This document shows, piece by piece, positions 36,557 through 45,800 of a DNA stretch of 64,000 bases; position 1 is the first letter of the stretch; every line of letters begins with the position of its first letter. A model generated the notes under the pieces. The model was given only the letters and a program-made list of their open reading frames with translations, did not search any database and had not been told where the DNA came from. Made by a program: the position numbers and the translations under genes. The DNA comes from Jiella pacifica (GTDB lineage: Bacteria; Pseudomonadota; Alphaproteobacteria; Rhizobiales; Rhizobiaceae), in contig NZ_JAAAMG010000001.1 in the NCBI RefSeq assembly GCF_010500815.1, forward strand, positions 434,001 through 498,000, read 5' to 3'.

Positions 36557-37609
36557 ATGAAGAAACTGCTTCTGGCATCGACCGTCATGGTCGGGCTCGC
36601 AGGCTCCGGCGCAGTCGCGCAGGAAAGCATCACCGTCAATATCGGCTCGTCGCATCCCGAACAGAACATCTGGGTCTATGCGATGAAGAACACCTTCCAG
36701 CCCACGGTCGACAAGATCCTTGCCGAGAAGGGCGAGTATCAGGTCGAGTGGGCGGAAGCCTACGGCGGCACCCTCTACAAATACACCGACACCCGCGAAG
36801 CCGTTCAGGACGGCATCGTCGACGTCGGGATGGTCGGCACGGTCTGGGAGGGCTCCACCATGCCGCTGCAGAACGTCACCTATTTCACGCCCTTCGCCAC
36901 TGCCGACCACAAGATGCTGATCGAGATCTTCGACGAGCTGAACGCCAGCCAGCCGGATCTCGTCAAGAGCTGGGACAGCTCGAACATGGTGCCTTTGTCC
37001 TCGCTGATCACCGACAGCTACGACGTCTATGCGACCTTCCCGGTGAACGAGATGAAGGATCTCCAGAACCGCCGGCTGAACGCCCCCGGCACCTCGGCCA
37101 ACTGGCTGCAGGGCACCGGGGCGACGCCCGTCGACGGCGCGCTGACGACCTACTACACCAACATCCAGACAGGCGTGACCGAGGGCACGCTGTCCTTCGC
37201 CTCGGGCATCCTGCCGACCCGCGTCTACGAGGTCGCGCCGGAGTTGACGCGCGTCGGCATCGGCTCGATGTATTTCGGCTCGATCGCCGCCAACAAGGAC
37301 TTCTTCGACGGACTGCCCGAGCCGGTGCAGGAGGCGTTCCGCGAGGCCGGCAAGGCGACATCGAAAGCCCATGGAGACTACGTATCGAAGCTCGCCGAAA
37401 AGGCGATGACGGACATGCAGGCCGCCGGTCTCAAGGTTCACGACCTTCCCGACGATCAGAAGGCGGCTTGGGTGAAGGGCCTGCCGGACATCGTCCAGCC
37501 CTGGCTCGACCAGACCGGCGACGCCGGCAAGGCGGTCCTTAGCTCCTATTTCGCCGCCCTGCGCGAGCGTGGTGCGACGCCGCTGCGCAACTGGGACGAA
37601 GGCCGCTGA
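36557..37609 (+). CDS. TRAP transporter substrate-binding protein (DctP family)
   Basis: This is the periplasmic receptor of a tripartite, ion-driven importer. The 350 residues begin with a Sec signal peptide (MKKLLLASTVMVGLAGSGAVAQE). The mature protein contains the DctP-type core (YTDTREAVQDGIVDVGMVG, RRLNAPGTSANWLQGTGATPV, FFDGLPEPVQEAFREAGK). GGGAGGA lies upstream of the ATG. It follows the hydroxylase by 45 bases on the same strand, and its ligand is probably the hydroxylase substrate. A carboxylate ligand is typical of the family. Confidence 0.92.
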   Translation: MKKLLLASTVMVGLAGSGAVAQESITVNIGSSHPEQNIWVYAMKNTFQPTVDKILAEKGEYQVEWAEAYGGTLYKYTDTREAVQDGIVDVGMVGTVWEGSTMPLQNVTYFTPFATADHKMLIEIFDELNASQPDLVKSWDSSNMVPLSSLITDSYDVYATFPVNEMKDLQNRRLNAPGTSANWLQGTGATPVDGALTTYYTNIQTGVTEGTLSFASGILPTRVYEVAPELTRVGIGSMYFGSIAANKDFFDGLPEPVQEAFREAGKATSKAHGDYVSKLAEKAMTDMQAAGLKVHDLPDDQKAAWVKGLPDIVQPWLDQTGDAGKAVLSSYFAALRERGATPLRNWDEGR

Positions 37610-37679
37610 TCCGATCACCCCGTAATGCGACCGCCCGGCACCGTCGGGCGGCCTTCTTGTCCCGAACGTTCGAGCGATC

Positions 37680-38255
37680 ATGAGCGAACCCAACATCATG
37701 GAACCGCAGCAGGCGGAGGGCGAGATCATCCCCGCCTTCGCCGAGGCGCCGGTCGGCTTCGTGCTGGGTACGGTGACCGCCGTGCTGTCCTCCGTCGGCA
37801 CTTTGTGGATCGGCTTTCTGATGGCGCTGATCGTCGCCGACGTGATCGGCCGTAATTTCTTCAACGCTCCCATCACGGGCGTGGCGGAGGTCGCGGGACA
37901 TTCGGTCGTGGCCATCGTCTTCCTCCAGACGGCGGCGGCCATCATGCAGGGTCGCCTGACCCGTGCCGACTTCCTGTTCCGCCGGATCGCCGATCGCAGC
38001 CCGCGCTCCGGTGCCGCGCTGGAAAGCCTCTTCTGCCTTGTTGGTACTCTCGTCTTCGGCCTCGTCGCTTACGCGTCGTGGGACAAGATGGTCGCTGCCT
38101 TCATGCGGAGCGAATTCTTCGGTGTCCAGGGCGTCTTCACCGTGCCGACCTGGCCGTTCCGCGCGATCATCGTCGGAGGCTCGATCATCGCGGCGCTTGC
38201 CGCGCTCTACCGGGCCATTCATCGCAATCCGCTTCCCACGGGACAGGTCGAATGA
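37680..38255 (+). CDS. TRAP transporter small permease (DctQ family)
   Basis: The 191-residue small membrane subunit has four predicted helices: near FVLGTVTAVLSSVGTLWIGF, LMALIVADVIGRNFF with the next helix GHSVVAIVFLQTAAAIM, LESLFCLVGTLVFGLVAY, and AIIVGGSIIAALAALYRA. A DctQ-like RADFLFRRIADRSPR loop lies between the second and third. It overlaps the large permease by ATGA, as is usual. The N-terminal 25 residues are acidic and cytoplasmic. Confidence 0.9.
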   Translation: MSEPNIMEPQQAEGEIIPAFAEAPVGFVLGTVTAVLSSVGTLWIGFLMALIVADVIGRNFFNAPITGVAEVAGHSVVAIVFLQTAAAIMQGRLTRADFLFRRIADRSPRSGAALESLFCLVGTLVFGLVAYASWDKMVAAFMRSEFFGVQGVFTVPTWPFRAIIVGGSIIAALAALYRAIHRNPLPTGQVE

Positions 38256-39586
38256 CCTCGCTCGAGATCGGCTTTCTCCTGATCGGCCTTCTCGTCGGGC
38301 TCGTCCTGTTCGGCATGCACATCGCCTATGCGCTTCTCGGCGTGGCGTTTCTCGGCATCTGGCTGATCCGCGGCAATATCGACCTGTCGCTGCGCATGCT
38401 CGAACTCACCGCCTATAGCGGCATCTCGGACTATCTCTTCGCCACCATCCCGCTCTTCGTCCTGATGGGGCTTCTGGTCAGCGTCTCGAATGTCGGACGG
38501 GACACGTTCGAAGTCGCGGAAGTTCTCCTGAAGCGCGTGCTCTGCGGGCTCGGCGTCGCGACCGTCGCGGCGAACACCGTCTTTGCGGCGGTCACCGGCG
38601 TCTCGATCGCCTCGGCGGCGGTGTTCACCCGCGTCGCCGTGCCGGAAATGACGCGCCACGGCTACAAGGCATCGTTCAGCGCCGGGACCGTCGCCGGCTC
38701 TTCGGTCCTCGGCATGCTGATCCCGCCGAGCCTGCTCCTGATCATCTACGGCGTCCTCGCCGAGGTCTCGATCGGCGGCATGTTCATCGCCGGCATCGTG
38801 CCCGGGGTGATGCTGGCGCTCGGCTTCGTGGTCATGCTGATGGCGCTGGCGGCCCTGGCGCCGGGTTTCGTCTTCTCCGACCCCGAGGCTGCGAGGTCTC
38901 GCCGGATGGATGCGAATGCCGGCCCGCACCTGACGCCCGGCGAGATCCTTCTGAAGCTCGTCCCGATCATCCTCCTGATCATTCTGGTCCTTGGCGGTCT
39001 CTATACCGGCTTCTTCACGCCGACCGAGGCCGGCGGCGTCGGCGCCTTCGGCGCGCTCCTCATCGCCATCGGCCGGCGCAGCCTCGACCGGCGCAAGCTC
39101 TGGCAGGTGATGAAGCAGACCGGCACCGTCTCAGTCTCCATCCTCTTGCTGCTCATCGCAGCGAGTTTCTATTCGCGCATGCTGTCGATTGCCGGGCTGC
39201 CGAACGCCATCCAGTCCCTCGTCGTCGACAGCGGCTTCGGCCACTGGGGCTTCGTCCTGCTCTATGTCGCGCTCGTCTTCCTGATGGGGATGATCCTCGA
39301 CTCGACGTCGATCCTCCTCATCGTCGTGCCGATTGCCGCCCCGATCGCCCAGGGGCTCGGCTTCGACCTCTTCCATTTCGGCATCATAACCGTGCTGGCG
39401 GTCGAGATCGGTCTGTTGACGCCGCCCTTCGGCATCTCGGTGTTCACCGTTCACAACACGCTGAACGACCCGGGGACGTCGGTCGAGGCGATCTTCCTCG
39501 CGACGATGCCCTTCATCCTGGTGATGCTGATCGTCCTCGGGATCGTCATCGTCGCACCTCAGACCGCGACGCTGTTTCTCGGGTGA
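38252..39586 (+). CDS. TRAP transporter large permease (DctM family)
   Basis: This is the transport channel, 444 residues with about 12 membrane helices. DctM signatures include PLFVLMGLLVS, FAAVTGVSIASAAVFTRVAVPEM, SVLGMLIPPSLLLIIYGVLAEVSIG, TPTEAGGVGAFGALL and EIGLLTPPFGISVFTVH. The ATG at 38252 overlaps the small-permease stop. The gene ends the operon that began at 32752. Together with 36557 and 37680 it makes a complete TRAP system. Confidence 0.93.
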   Translation: MTSLEIGFLLIGLLVGLVLFGMHIAYALLGVAFLGIWLIRGNIDLSLRMLELTAYSGISDYLFATIPLFVLMGLLVSVSNVGRDTFEVAEVLLKRVLCGLGVATVAANTVFAAVTGVSIASAAVFTRVAVPEMTRHGYKASFSAGTVAGSSVLGMLIPPSLLLIIYGVLAEVSIGGMFIAGIVPGVMLALGFVVMLMALAALAPGFVFSDPEAARSRRMDANAGPHLTPGEILLKLVPIILLIILVLGGLYTGFFTPTEAGGVGAFGALLIAIGRRSLDRRKLWQVMKQTGTVSVSILLLLIAASFYSRMLSIAGLPNAIQSLVVDSGFGHWGFVLLYVALVFLMGMILDSTSILLIVVPIAAPIAQGLGFDLFHFGIITVLAVEIGLLTPPFGISVFTVHNTLNDPGTSVEAIFLATMPFILVMLIVLGIVIVAPQTATLFLG

Positions 39587-39629
39587 GCCGGCGCCGCTGG
39601 AGTTCAGCCGCCCGACGTCAGACCCGCCT

Positions 39630-41483
39630 TCATTCCGCGTGTTCGGCGATCACCGACAGGAAAGCCGGTCCGTACCGGTCGAGCTTGGCTTCGCCCACAC
39701 CCGGGACCCTGGCCATCTCGGACCGCGAGCCGGGTCGGGCCGCCGCGAGCTCGATCAGCGTCTTGTCGTGGAAGATCACATAGGGCGGCACGTTTTGCAG
39801 ACGGGCGATTTCCATCCGCTTCTGGCGCAGCATCTGGAACAGCGCCCGGTCCGCCTCTGGAACGGCGGATTGCTGCGCCGAGCCGCCCGAGGCTCTGCCT
39901 CCTGCGGCCTTGCCGCGCCGGGCGCGGGGTGGCGGCGGAACGCGCAGCATCAGGTCGGGTTTTTCGCGCAGGAAATCCCGGCCGGCCTCGGCGATCGACA
40001 GCCCGCCATGGCCGGCGTGGTCGACGTCGACGAGGCGCAGCGCGATCAGCTGGCGCAGGATCGCCCGCCACAGGCGGCTGTCGTGCTCTGTGCCGATTCC
40101 GAAGGTGGAGATCTTGTCGTGGCCGAACTGGGCGATGCGGTCGTTCTCGACGCCGAGGAGAACGTCGACGACATAGGCCTGGCCGAAGCGCTCGCCGGTG
40201 CGGTAGATGCAGGAAAGGGCCTTCTGCGCCGCGATCGTGCCGTCGAAGAGCTGCGGCGGCTCCAGGCATGTGTCGCAATTGCCGCAGGGCTCGCAGTGGT
40301 CGCCGAAATAGGACAGGAGCACCTGCCGCCGGCAGCCCGCCGTCTCGGCGAGCCCCAGCAGCGAGTCGAGCTTCTGCCGCTCCGTCCGCTTGCGCTGTTC
40401 GGGCGCGTCGGACTCCTCGATGAAACGGCTGCGCAGCGCGATGTCCTCGTGGCCGTAGAGCATCAGCGTGTCGGAGGGCAGGCCGTCGCGACCGGCGCGG
40501 CCGGTCTCCTGATAATAGGCCTCCAGGCTCCCCGGCAGGTCGAGATGGGCGACGAATCGCACGTCCGGCTTGTCGATGCCCATGCCGAAGGCGATCGTGG
40601 CGACCATGATCACCGCCTCGCCATGCTGGAAGCGCAGCTGGTTGGCCTCTTTCTCCGCCTTGTCCATGCCGGCATGATAGGCGAGCGCGTCGTAACCCTC
40701 GGATCGCAGCCAGACCGCCGTTTCGTCGGTCTTGCGCTTCGACAGGCAGTAGACGATGCCGCTCTCACCCTCGTGGCGCCGCAGAAACTCCTTCAGCTGG
40801 GCGCGGGGATTGTCCTTTTCGGCGATGGCATAGCGGATGTTGGGGCGGTCGAAGCCGGCGATGAAGGCATCGCTCTCGGCGATGCCCATATGCGAGAGGA
40901 TCTCGGCCCGCGTCGGGGCGTCGGCCGTCGCGGTCAGCGCCATGCGCGGGGTCGTCGGAAACTCCCGGGCGAGGACGTCAAGCTGGCGGTAGGAGGGGCG
41001 GAAGTCGTGGCCCCACTGGGACAGGCAGTGGGCCTCGTCGATGGCGATCAGCGACAGTCGCGTCCTTGAGAGCCGCTCCAGCACGCCGCCGCGCAAAAGC
41101 GTCTCGGGGGCGACATAGAGAAGGTCGAGCCCGCCGGTCTCGATGGCCTCCCACAAGGCCCGCCGCTCTTCCGGCGGCAGGTCGGAGTTGAGCGCGGCCG
41201 CCCGCACACCCGCCTGCCGCAGAGCGGCCACCTGATCGGCCATCAGCGCCAGCAGCGGGGAGACGATCAGCCCCATGCCGGGCCGGGCGAGGGCCGGGAT
41301 CTGGTAGCAGAGCGACTTGCCGCCCCCGGTCGGCATCAGCACGAAGGCGTTGTTGCCGGCGATCACATGCTCGACGATGCGCGCCTGCGGCCCGCGGAAC
41401 GCATCATAGCCGTAGACGGTCTTGAGGATTTCGAGGGCGTTGCCGGACATCAGATTTCGCATGAGGAATCGCGTGAGCCTCAT
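39630..41483 (-). CDS. recQ: ATP-dependent DNA helicase RecQ
   Basis: RecQ unwinds DNA 3' to 5' in recombination and repair. The 617-codon frame has Walker A LMPTGGGKSLCYQIP, the DEAH box IDEAHCLSQWGHDFRPSY, helicase motifs V-VI (MVATIAFGMGIDKPDVR, QETGRAGRDG), and an RQC domain with zinc cysteines CRRQVLLSYFGDHCEPCGNC plus the following Cys. A C-terminal HRDC domain spans about 540-615. The start is uncertain: 41483 is the first ATG, and Met at 41450 (MSGNALEIL) is plausible. It is convergent with the TRAP operon. Confidence 0.95.
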   Translation of the reverse strand: MRLTRFLMRNLMSGNALEILKTVYGYDAFRGPQARIVEHVIAGNNAFVLMPTGGGKSLCYQIPALARPGMGLIVSPLLALMADQVAALRQAGVRAAALNSDLPPEERRALWEAIETGGLDLLYVAPETLLRGGVLERLSRTRLSLIAIDEAHCLSQWGHDFRPSYRQLDVLAREFPTTPRMALTATADAPTRAEILSHMGIAESDAFIAGFDRPNIRYAIAEKDNPRAQLKEFLRRHEGESGIVYCLSKRKTDETAVWLRSEGYDALAYHAGMDKAEKEANQLRFQHGEAVIMVATIAFGMGIDKPDVRFVAHLDLPGSLEAYYQETGRAGRDGLPSDTLMLYGHEDIALRSRFIEESDAPEQRKRTERQKLDSLLGLAETAGCRRQVLLSYFGDHCEPCGNCDTCLEPPQLFDGTIAAQKALSCIYRTGERFGQAYVVDVLLGVENDRIAQFGHDKISTFGIGTEHDSRLWRAILRQLIALRLVDVDHAGHGGLSIAEAGRDFLREKPDLMLRVPPPPRARRGKAAGGRASGGSAQQSAVPEADRALFQMLRQKRMEIARLQNVPPYVIFHDKTLIELAAARPGSRSEMARVPGVGEAKLDRYGPAFLSVIAEHAE

Positions 41484-41697
41484 CCATATCAGCTACACCC
41501 CGGCATCGATCAATGGTCGCGGTGCTCGCAGACCGCCTTGGCCGCCCCGGCGCTGACCGATAGCCCGGGCCGCCTGCTTGAATTTCTCGCGCCGGCGCCG
41601 TCAGATGGCGAGGATCGACGACGCAGAGGGACGAGGCGGAGAAACGCGCCTCGGAGATCGGCGAAAAAGCCGGCGGCATGGACAGGGAGGCAGCAAA

Positions 41698-42834
41698 ATG
41701 GACTTTTCGCTCACCGACGAGCAGGAGCAGATCTTCCAGATGGCGCGGGACTTCGCCACCGAGAAGATGGCGCCCCACGCGGCCACCTGGGAAGAGGAAA
41801 AGCGCCTGCCGCGCGAGGTCCTGAACGAGCTTGCGGCCCTGGGGATGGCGGCGATCAACGTCCGGGACGATCACGGCTCGGGCCTGTCACGGCTCGACGC
41901 CGCGCTGATCTTCGAAGCGTTATCCTACGGCGATCCGTCGGTCTCGGCGTTCCTGTCGATCCACAACATGGTGGCCTGGATGGTCGACGGCTTCGGCTCG
42001 GACGAGCAGCGGGCGGAATGGCTGCCGAAGCTCGCCTCGATGCAGGCGATCGCCAGCTACTGCCTGACCGAACCGGGCTCGGGCTCGGACGCCGCGGCCT
42101 TGCGGACGAGCGCCCGGCGCGATGGTGACGGCTACGTCCTCAACGGCACCAAGAGCTTCATCTCGGGCGCCGGCTTTTCCGATCTCTACCTCGTCATGGC
42201 GCGAACGGGCGAGGCGGGGCCGAGAGGCATTTCCGCCTTCCTGGTCGAGAACGGCACATCGGGCCTCTCCTTCGGCGCGCAGGAAAAGAAAATGGGCTGG
42301 ATCGCCCAGCCGACGGCGGAGGTGCGGCTCGAGGACTGTCGGATCCCGGACGCGAACCGCCTCGGCGACGAGGGCAGCGGTTTTCGCTACGCCATGATGG
42401 GGCTCGACGGCGGCCGTCTGAGCATCTCCGCCTGCGCCCTCGGCGCCGCCCAGGCGGCGCTCGACAAGTCGGTCGCCTACATGCACGACCGCCAGGCCTT
42501 CGGAAAGCCGTTGACCGAGTTCCAGGCGCTACAGTTCCGCCTCGCCGACATGGAGACGGAGCTGTCGGCCGCCCGCGTGTTCCTGCGTCAGGCCGCCTGG
42601 AAGCTCGACCAGAAGGCGCCTGACGCGACGAAATTCTGCGCCATGGCCAAGCGCTTCGTCACCGACACGAGCTTTTCGGTGGCCAACATGGCCTTACAGC
42701 TGCATGGCGGATACGGCTACCTGTCCGACTACGGAATCGAAAAGATCGTCCGCGATCTGCGAGTGCATCAGATTCTCGAGGGCACCAACGAGATCATGCG
42801 GCTGATCGTTGCGAAGGCACTGCTGGCAAAATGA
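41698..42834 (+). CDS. Acyl-CoA dehydrogenase, isobutyryl-CoA dehydrogenase-like
   Basis: This FAD enzyme oxidises a short-chain acyl-CoA; the sequence resembles isobutyryl-CoA dehydrogenase (ACAD8/IBD), which acts in valine breakdown. The 378 residues show the signatures SYCLTEPGSGSDAAALRTSA, GTKSFISGAGFSDLYLVMAR, KKMGWIAQPTAEVRLEDC and QLHGGYGYLSDYGIEKIVRD, with the catalytic Glu in LEGTNEIMRLIVAKALL. The start at 41698 has AGGGAGG ten bases upstream. No other valine-degradation gene is adjacent, so the exact substrate is inferred. Confidence 0.9.
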   Translation: MDFSLTDEQEQIFQMARDFATEKMAPHAATWEEEKRLPREVLNELAALGMAAINVRDDHGSGLSRLDAALIFEALSYGDPSVSAFLSIHNMVAWMVDGFGSDEQRAEWLPKLASMQAIASYCLTEPGSGSDAAALRTSARRDGDGYVLNGTKSFISGAGFSDLYLVMARTGEAGPRGISAFLVENGTSGLSFGAQEKKMGWIAQPTAEVRLEDCRIPDANRLGDEGSGFRYAMMGLDGGRLSISACALGAAQAALDKSVAYMHDRQAFGKPLTEFQALQFRLADMETELSAARVFLRQAAWKLDQKAPDATKFCAMAKRFVTDTSFSVANMALQLHGGYGYLSDYGIEKIVRDLRVHQILEGTNEIMRLIVAKALLAK

Positions 42835-42873
42835 GCGCTCCTGGCGCCTGCCGATTTCGCCGATGGCCCGACC

Positions 42874-42936
42874 AATGCCTCTAATCGCTCGGCCAAATGC
42901 CTCTAAATGACGGGGGCGACCGATAAATTTCGCCCC
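42874..42936. repeat. Direct repeat and hairpin between the acyl-CoA dehydrogenase and the ChaN-like gene
   Basis: AATGCCTCTAA occurs twice, at 42874-42884 and 42896-42906, a 22-base period or about two helical turns. Right after it a hairpin has stem GGGGCGA (42913-42919) and TCGCCCC (42930-42936). The direct repeat could be an operator for the downstream gene, and the hairpin could end the upstream transcript, although it lacks a U-tract. Confidence 0.4.
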
Positions 42937-43052
42937 GGTGGCGATTCTGCAATAGTTTTGCCACATGCTGGCGCAATTCGTAACGCTTCGCGACGCAGCG
43001 GCCGCAAGGGGAATGTGGCTGCTGCGAAAGCCGAGCTTGGGGGTCGTTCGAC

Positions 43053-44486
43053 TTGAAACGCCAATATTGGATCGTTCCGTCGCTGGCAGCCGTCCTGGGT
43101 GGGATCGGCTACGGGGTTGCGCAGAATCTGCCGACCGGTGATGCGACCGATCTTCGCTCGTCCGTGCAGCCGGCGCAGGCGCTGCTGCCGGCCGCATCGG
43201 CGGAGGAAGACTTGACCCCGCCGACGCTTTCGCACCGGGTCTCGCTCGCTTATCGCCGCAAGGGCGACGAAAATTTCGCCGAAGTGCAGGTGTCGACGGT
43301 CGAGCCTTTCGTCGGCGCCGTCGACCGGCGGATTGCCGCATCGGTAGCGGATGGCGCGGTTCCGCCGGTTTCCGCCAGTGCGGCGCTGGCGCCCACGGCT
43401 TCCCACATTTCATCTCCGAACGGCGCCACGGCGTTCCTGACGAAATTGGCCGCTGCGGGGGACGCCGCCGCCGCTGCTGACATGACCGCGGCGAAGGCGG
43501 CCGATGCAGCGGCGCCCGCCTTCGAAGCGACGCCGCTTTCCAGCCGTCTTCTCGATGCCGACGAGCCGGCATGGCAGTCGCGCTTCTTCGCCGACAATCC
43601 GCTCGTCGGCGGCATATTCCAGGGTGACGGCAACCGGGCGGATGCGGCGGCTCTGATGAGTGCCGCTAAGACGGCCCGCTACGTTCTTCTCGGCGAAACG
43701 CACGACAACCCCGATCATCACCGGCTGCAGAGCGACATCGTCGCCGATCTCGCCGATGCGACGGCGGATCTCTCGCTGGTGTTCGAAATGATTCCGCCGC
43801 GCCTCGGCAGCGTCGTCTCGGCCTTCGGCACGCCGCGGGCCGGCGCCATCGACGTCGATGCGCTGGCGGACCGGCTGGAATGGTCCGAGCGGGGCTGGCT
43901 GGATTTCTCGATGTACCGGCCGATGTTCGAGACAGCCAGGCGCGAGGGCCTCGCCGTCGCTCCCGGCAATCTCGACCGTGACGTGGTGAGCTCGATCGCC
44001 CGGGGCGGCGTTTCGGCGCTTCCGCCCGAGATGCGGACCAGGCTGTCGCTCGACGTGCCCGCCGATCCCGAGACGGTCGCCGATCTGACGGAAGAGGTTC
44101 GAACCGCCCATTGCGGCCTGATGCCCGAGGCGGCGCTGTCTGCCATGGCGGACGCCCAGCGGGCGCGTGACGGCGCGATGGCGGCAGCGATGGTCGACGC
44201 GGCCCGATCGGGCAACGGCGCGGTGCTGATCGCCGGCTCCGGCCATGTCCGCGACGATCGCGGTGTTCCTTCGATTCTGAAGCGGGTGGATCCCGAGGCT
44301 GAGACCTTGTCCGTGCGGATGCTGGAAGTCGCCGGCGAGGACGGCAACCCCGCCGATTACGGACTCGCGGCCGAGACGCCGGCGCCCTACGACTTCACCA
44401 TCTTCACCCCGCGCGCCGATCGCGACGATCCCTGCGAGGCGCTGCGCGCGCGCATGGAGAAAAAGACGGATGCGGTCGCAAATTAG
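43053..44486 (+). CDS. ChaN-family (haem-binding, Tiki/EreA-like) exported protein
   Basis: The protein has 477 residues. The N-terminus MKRQYWIVPSLAAVLGGIGYGVAQ is a signal peptide or membrane anchor. Residues about 27-165 are Ala-rich and of low complexity. The ChaN/DUF399 domain begins at about 205 with RYVLLGETHDNPDHHRLQ, followed by LSLVFEMIPP, WLDFSMYRPMFETARREG and the C-terminal VLIAGSGHVRDDRGVP. ChaN proteins bind haem and are linked to iron uptake. The long low-complexity insert is unusual. The start is TTG at 43053. No iron-transport genes are adjacent. Confidence 0.82.
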   Translation: MKRQYWIVPSLAAVLGGIGYGVAQNLPTGDATDLRSSVQPAQALLPAASAEEDLTPPTLSHRVSLAYRRKGDENFAEVQVSTVEPFVGAVDRRIAASVADGAVPPVSASAALAPTASHISSPNGATAFLTKLAAAGDAAAAADMTAAKAADAAAPAFEATPLSSRLLDADEPAWQSRFFADNPLVGGIFQGDGNRADAAALMSAAKTARYVLLGETHDNPDHHRLQSDIVADLADATADLSLVFEMIPPRLGSVVSAFGTPRAGAIDVDALADRLEWSERGWLDFSMYRPMFETARREGLAVAPGNLDRDVVSSIARGGVSALPPEMRTRLSLDVPADPETVADLTEEVRTAHCGLMPEAALSAMADAQRARDGAMAAAMVDAARSGNGAVLIAGSGHVRDDRGVPSILKRVDPEAETLSVRMLEVAGEDGNPADYGLAAETPAPYDFTIFTPRADRDDPCEALRARMEKKTDAVAN

Positions 44487-44906
44487 GCCGGCCAAGGAGC
44501 GGCGCGGGCGGTTTCTGCCCGCCTCCTGACCTTCGATCGCGTACAGCTCCAAGGCGCGCGGAGCGGTCTCGAAAACCTTAAAAGTTCTCCAGTGCCCGCC
44601 GGTCGTCTCAGGCGGTTGCCGCGACGAGGGCAGGTGCTCCTTTCGCGGCTCGCACTTCGTGGCCGGAGAGCCGAGTTGGGAAATCTCCGCAGAACGGAAT
44701 GGCTGGATCCTTCAGCAGCGGCCGGATCCGGTCCGACGTCGGAGCCTCGAAGCGTCTGACCGATCGCCGGCCTCGATTGACCTTCCTGAGCCCTGCAACT
44801 ACGGTCCGCGGCGATTTGGATGGGCATGTTTTCGAACGCTGGCCGTTCGACCGCCCCCCGAGTTTTGACCAATTCCAGACGCTTGAATGATCAAGGAGCC
44901 ATGCCG
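44487..44906. other. Intergenic region before dapD
   Basis: This is 420 bases with no convincing gene on either strand. It must contain the dapD promoter, but I see no strong -35/-10 pair. AAGGAG at 44894-44899 is the dapD ribosome-binding site. Confidence 0.4.
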
Positions 44907-45761
44907 ATGACCGGGCAGGACCGCGCCGCCCTCGAAACGACGATCGAACGCGCCTTCGACGAGCGGGACAAGGTTTCCCCGACGACGACCGGCGAGGTGC
45001 GCGAAGCCGTCGAGGCGGCGCTGGAGATGCTGGACAGCGGCGAGGCGCGGGTCGCCTCGCGCGGCGAAGACGGCACCTGGACGGTCCATCAGTGGCTGAA
45101 GAAGGCCGTGCTCCTTTCCTTCCGCCTGAACGACATGACCGTCATCGAGGGCGGTGCCGGCGGCGCCACCTGGTGGGACAAGGTGCCGTCGAAATTCGCC
45201 GGCTGGGGCGAGAACCGATTCCGCGATGCTGGCCTTCGCGCCGTTCCCGGTTCGATCGTGCGCAAGGGTGCGTTCGTCGGCAAGAACGTCGTGCTGATGC
45301 CGTCCTTCGTCAATCTCGGCGCCTATGTCGACGAGGGCACGATGGTCGACGGCTGGGCAACCGTCGGCTCCTGCGCCCAGATCGGCAGACACGTCCATCT
45401 GTCCGGCGGCGTCGGCATCGGCGGCGTGCTGGAGCCGCTGCAGGCCGGCCCGACGATCATCGAGGACAACTGTTTCATCGGTGCGCGCTCGGAAGTGGTC
45501 GAGGGCTGCATCGTGCGCGAAGGCTCCGTCCTCGGCATGGGCGTCTATATCGGCCAGTCCACAAAGATCGTCGACAGGGCCACCGGCGAGGTCACCTATG
45601 GCGAGGTGCCGCCCTATTCGGTCGTCGTCGCAGGTGCGATGCCCGGCAAGCCGATGGGCAACGGCGAGCCCGGCCCGAGCCTCTATTGTGCCGTCATCGT
45701 CAAGCGAGTCGACGAGCGGACGCGCTCGAAGACCTCGATCAACGAGTTGCTTCGGAGCTGA
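44907..45761 (+). CDS. dapD: 2,3,4,5-tetrahydropyridine-2,6-dicarboxylate N-succinyltransferase
   Basis: DapD succinylates tetrahydrodipicolinate in the succinylase branch of lysine and diaminopimelate synthesis. The protein has 284 residues: an N-terminal helical domain and a left-handed beta-helix of hexapeptide repeats ([38 protein letters not shown]). WWDKVPSKF and [14 protein letters not shown] are family signatures. AAGGAG sits eight bases before the ATG at 44907; the ATG at 44901 is too close. DapE, a later step, is at 47822; meso-DAP then serves MurE. Confidence 0.97.
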   Translation: MTGQDRAALETTIERAFDERDKVSPTTTGEVREAVEAALEMLDSGEARVASRGEDGTWTVHQWLKKAVLLSFRLNDMTVIEGGAGGATWWDKVPSKFAGWGENRFRDAGLRAVPGSIVRKGAFVGKNVVLMPSFVNLGAYVDEGTMVDGWATVGSCAQIGRHVHLSGGVGIGGVLEPLQAGPTIIEDNCFIGARSEVVEGCIVREGSVLGMGVYIGQSTKIVDRATGEVTYGEVPPYSVVVAGAMPGKPMGNGEPGPSLYCAVIVKRVDERTRSKTSINELLRS

Positions 45762-45800
45762 TATCGCTACCTATTTCGTCTCAATGACCGGCGGTCGGTC

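Noticed and set aside
34013-37945. 1310-codon minus-strand frame opposite the hydroxylase and TRAP genes
   Set aside because: Despite its length it has no domain, and three well-conserved genes occupy the plus strand with proper overlaps.
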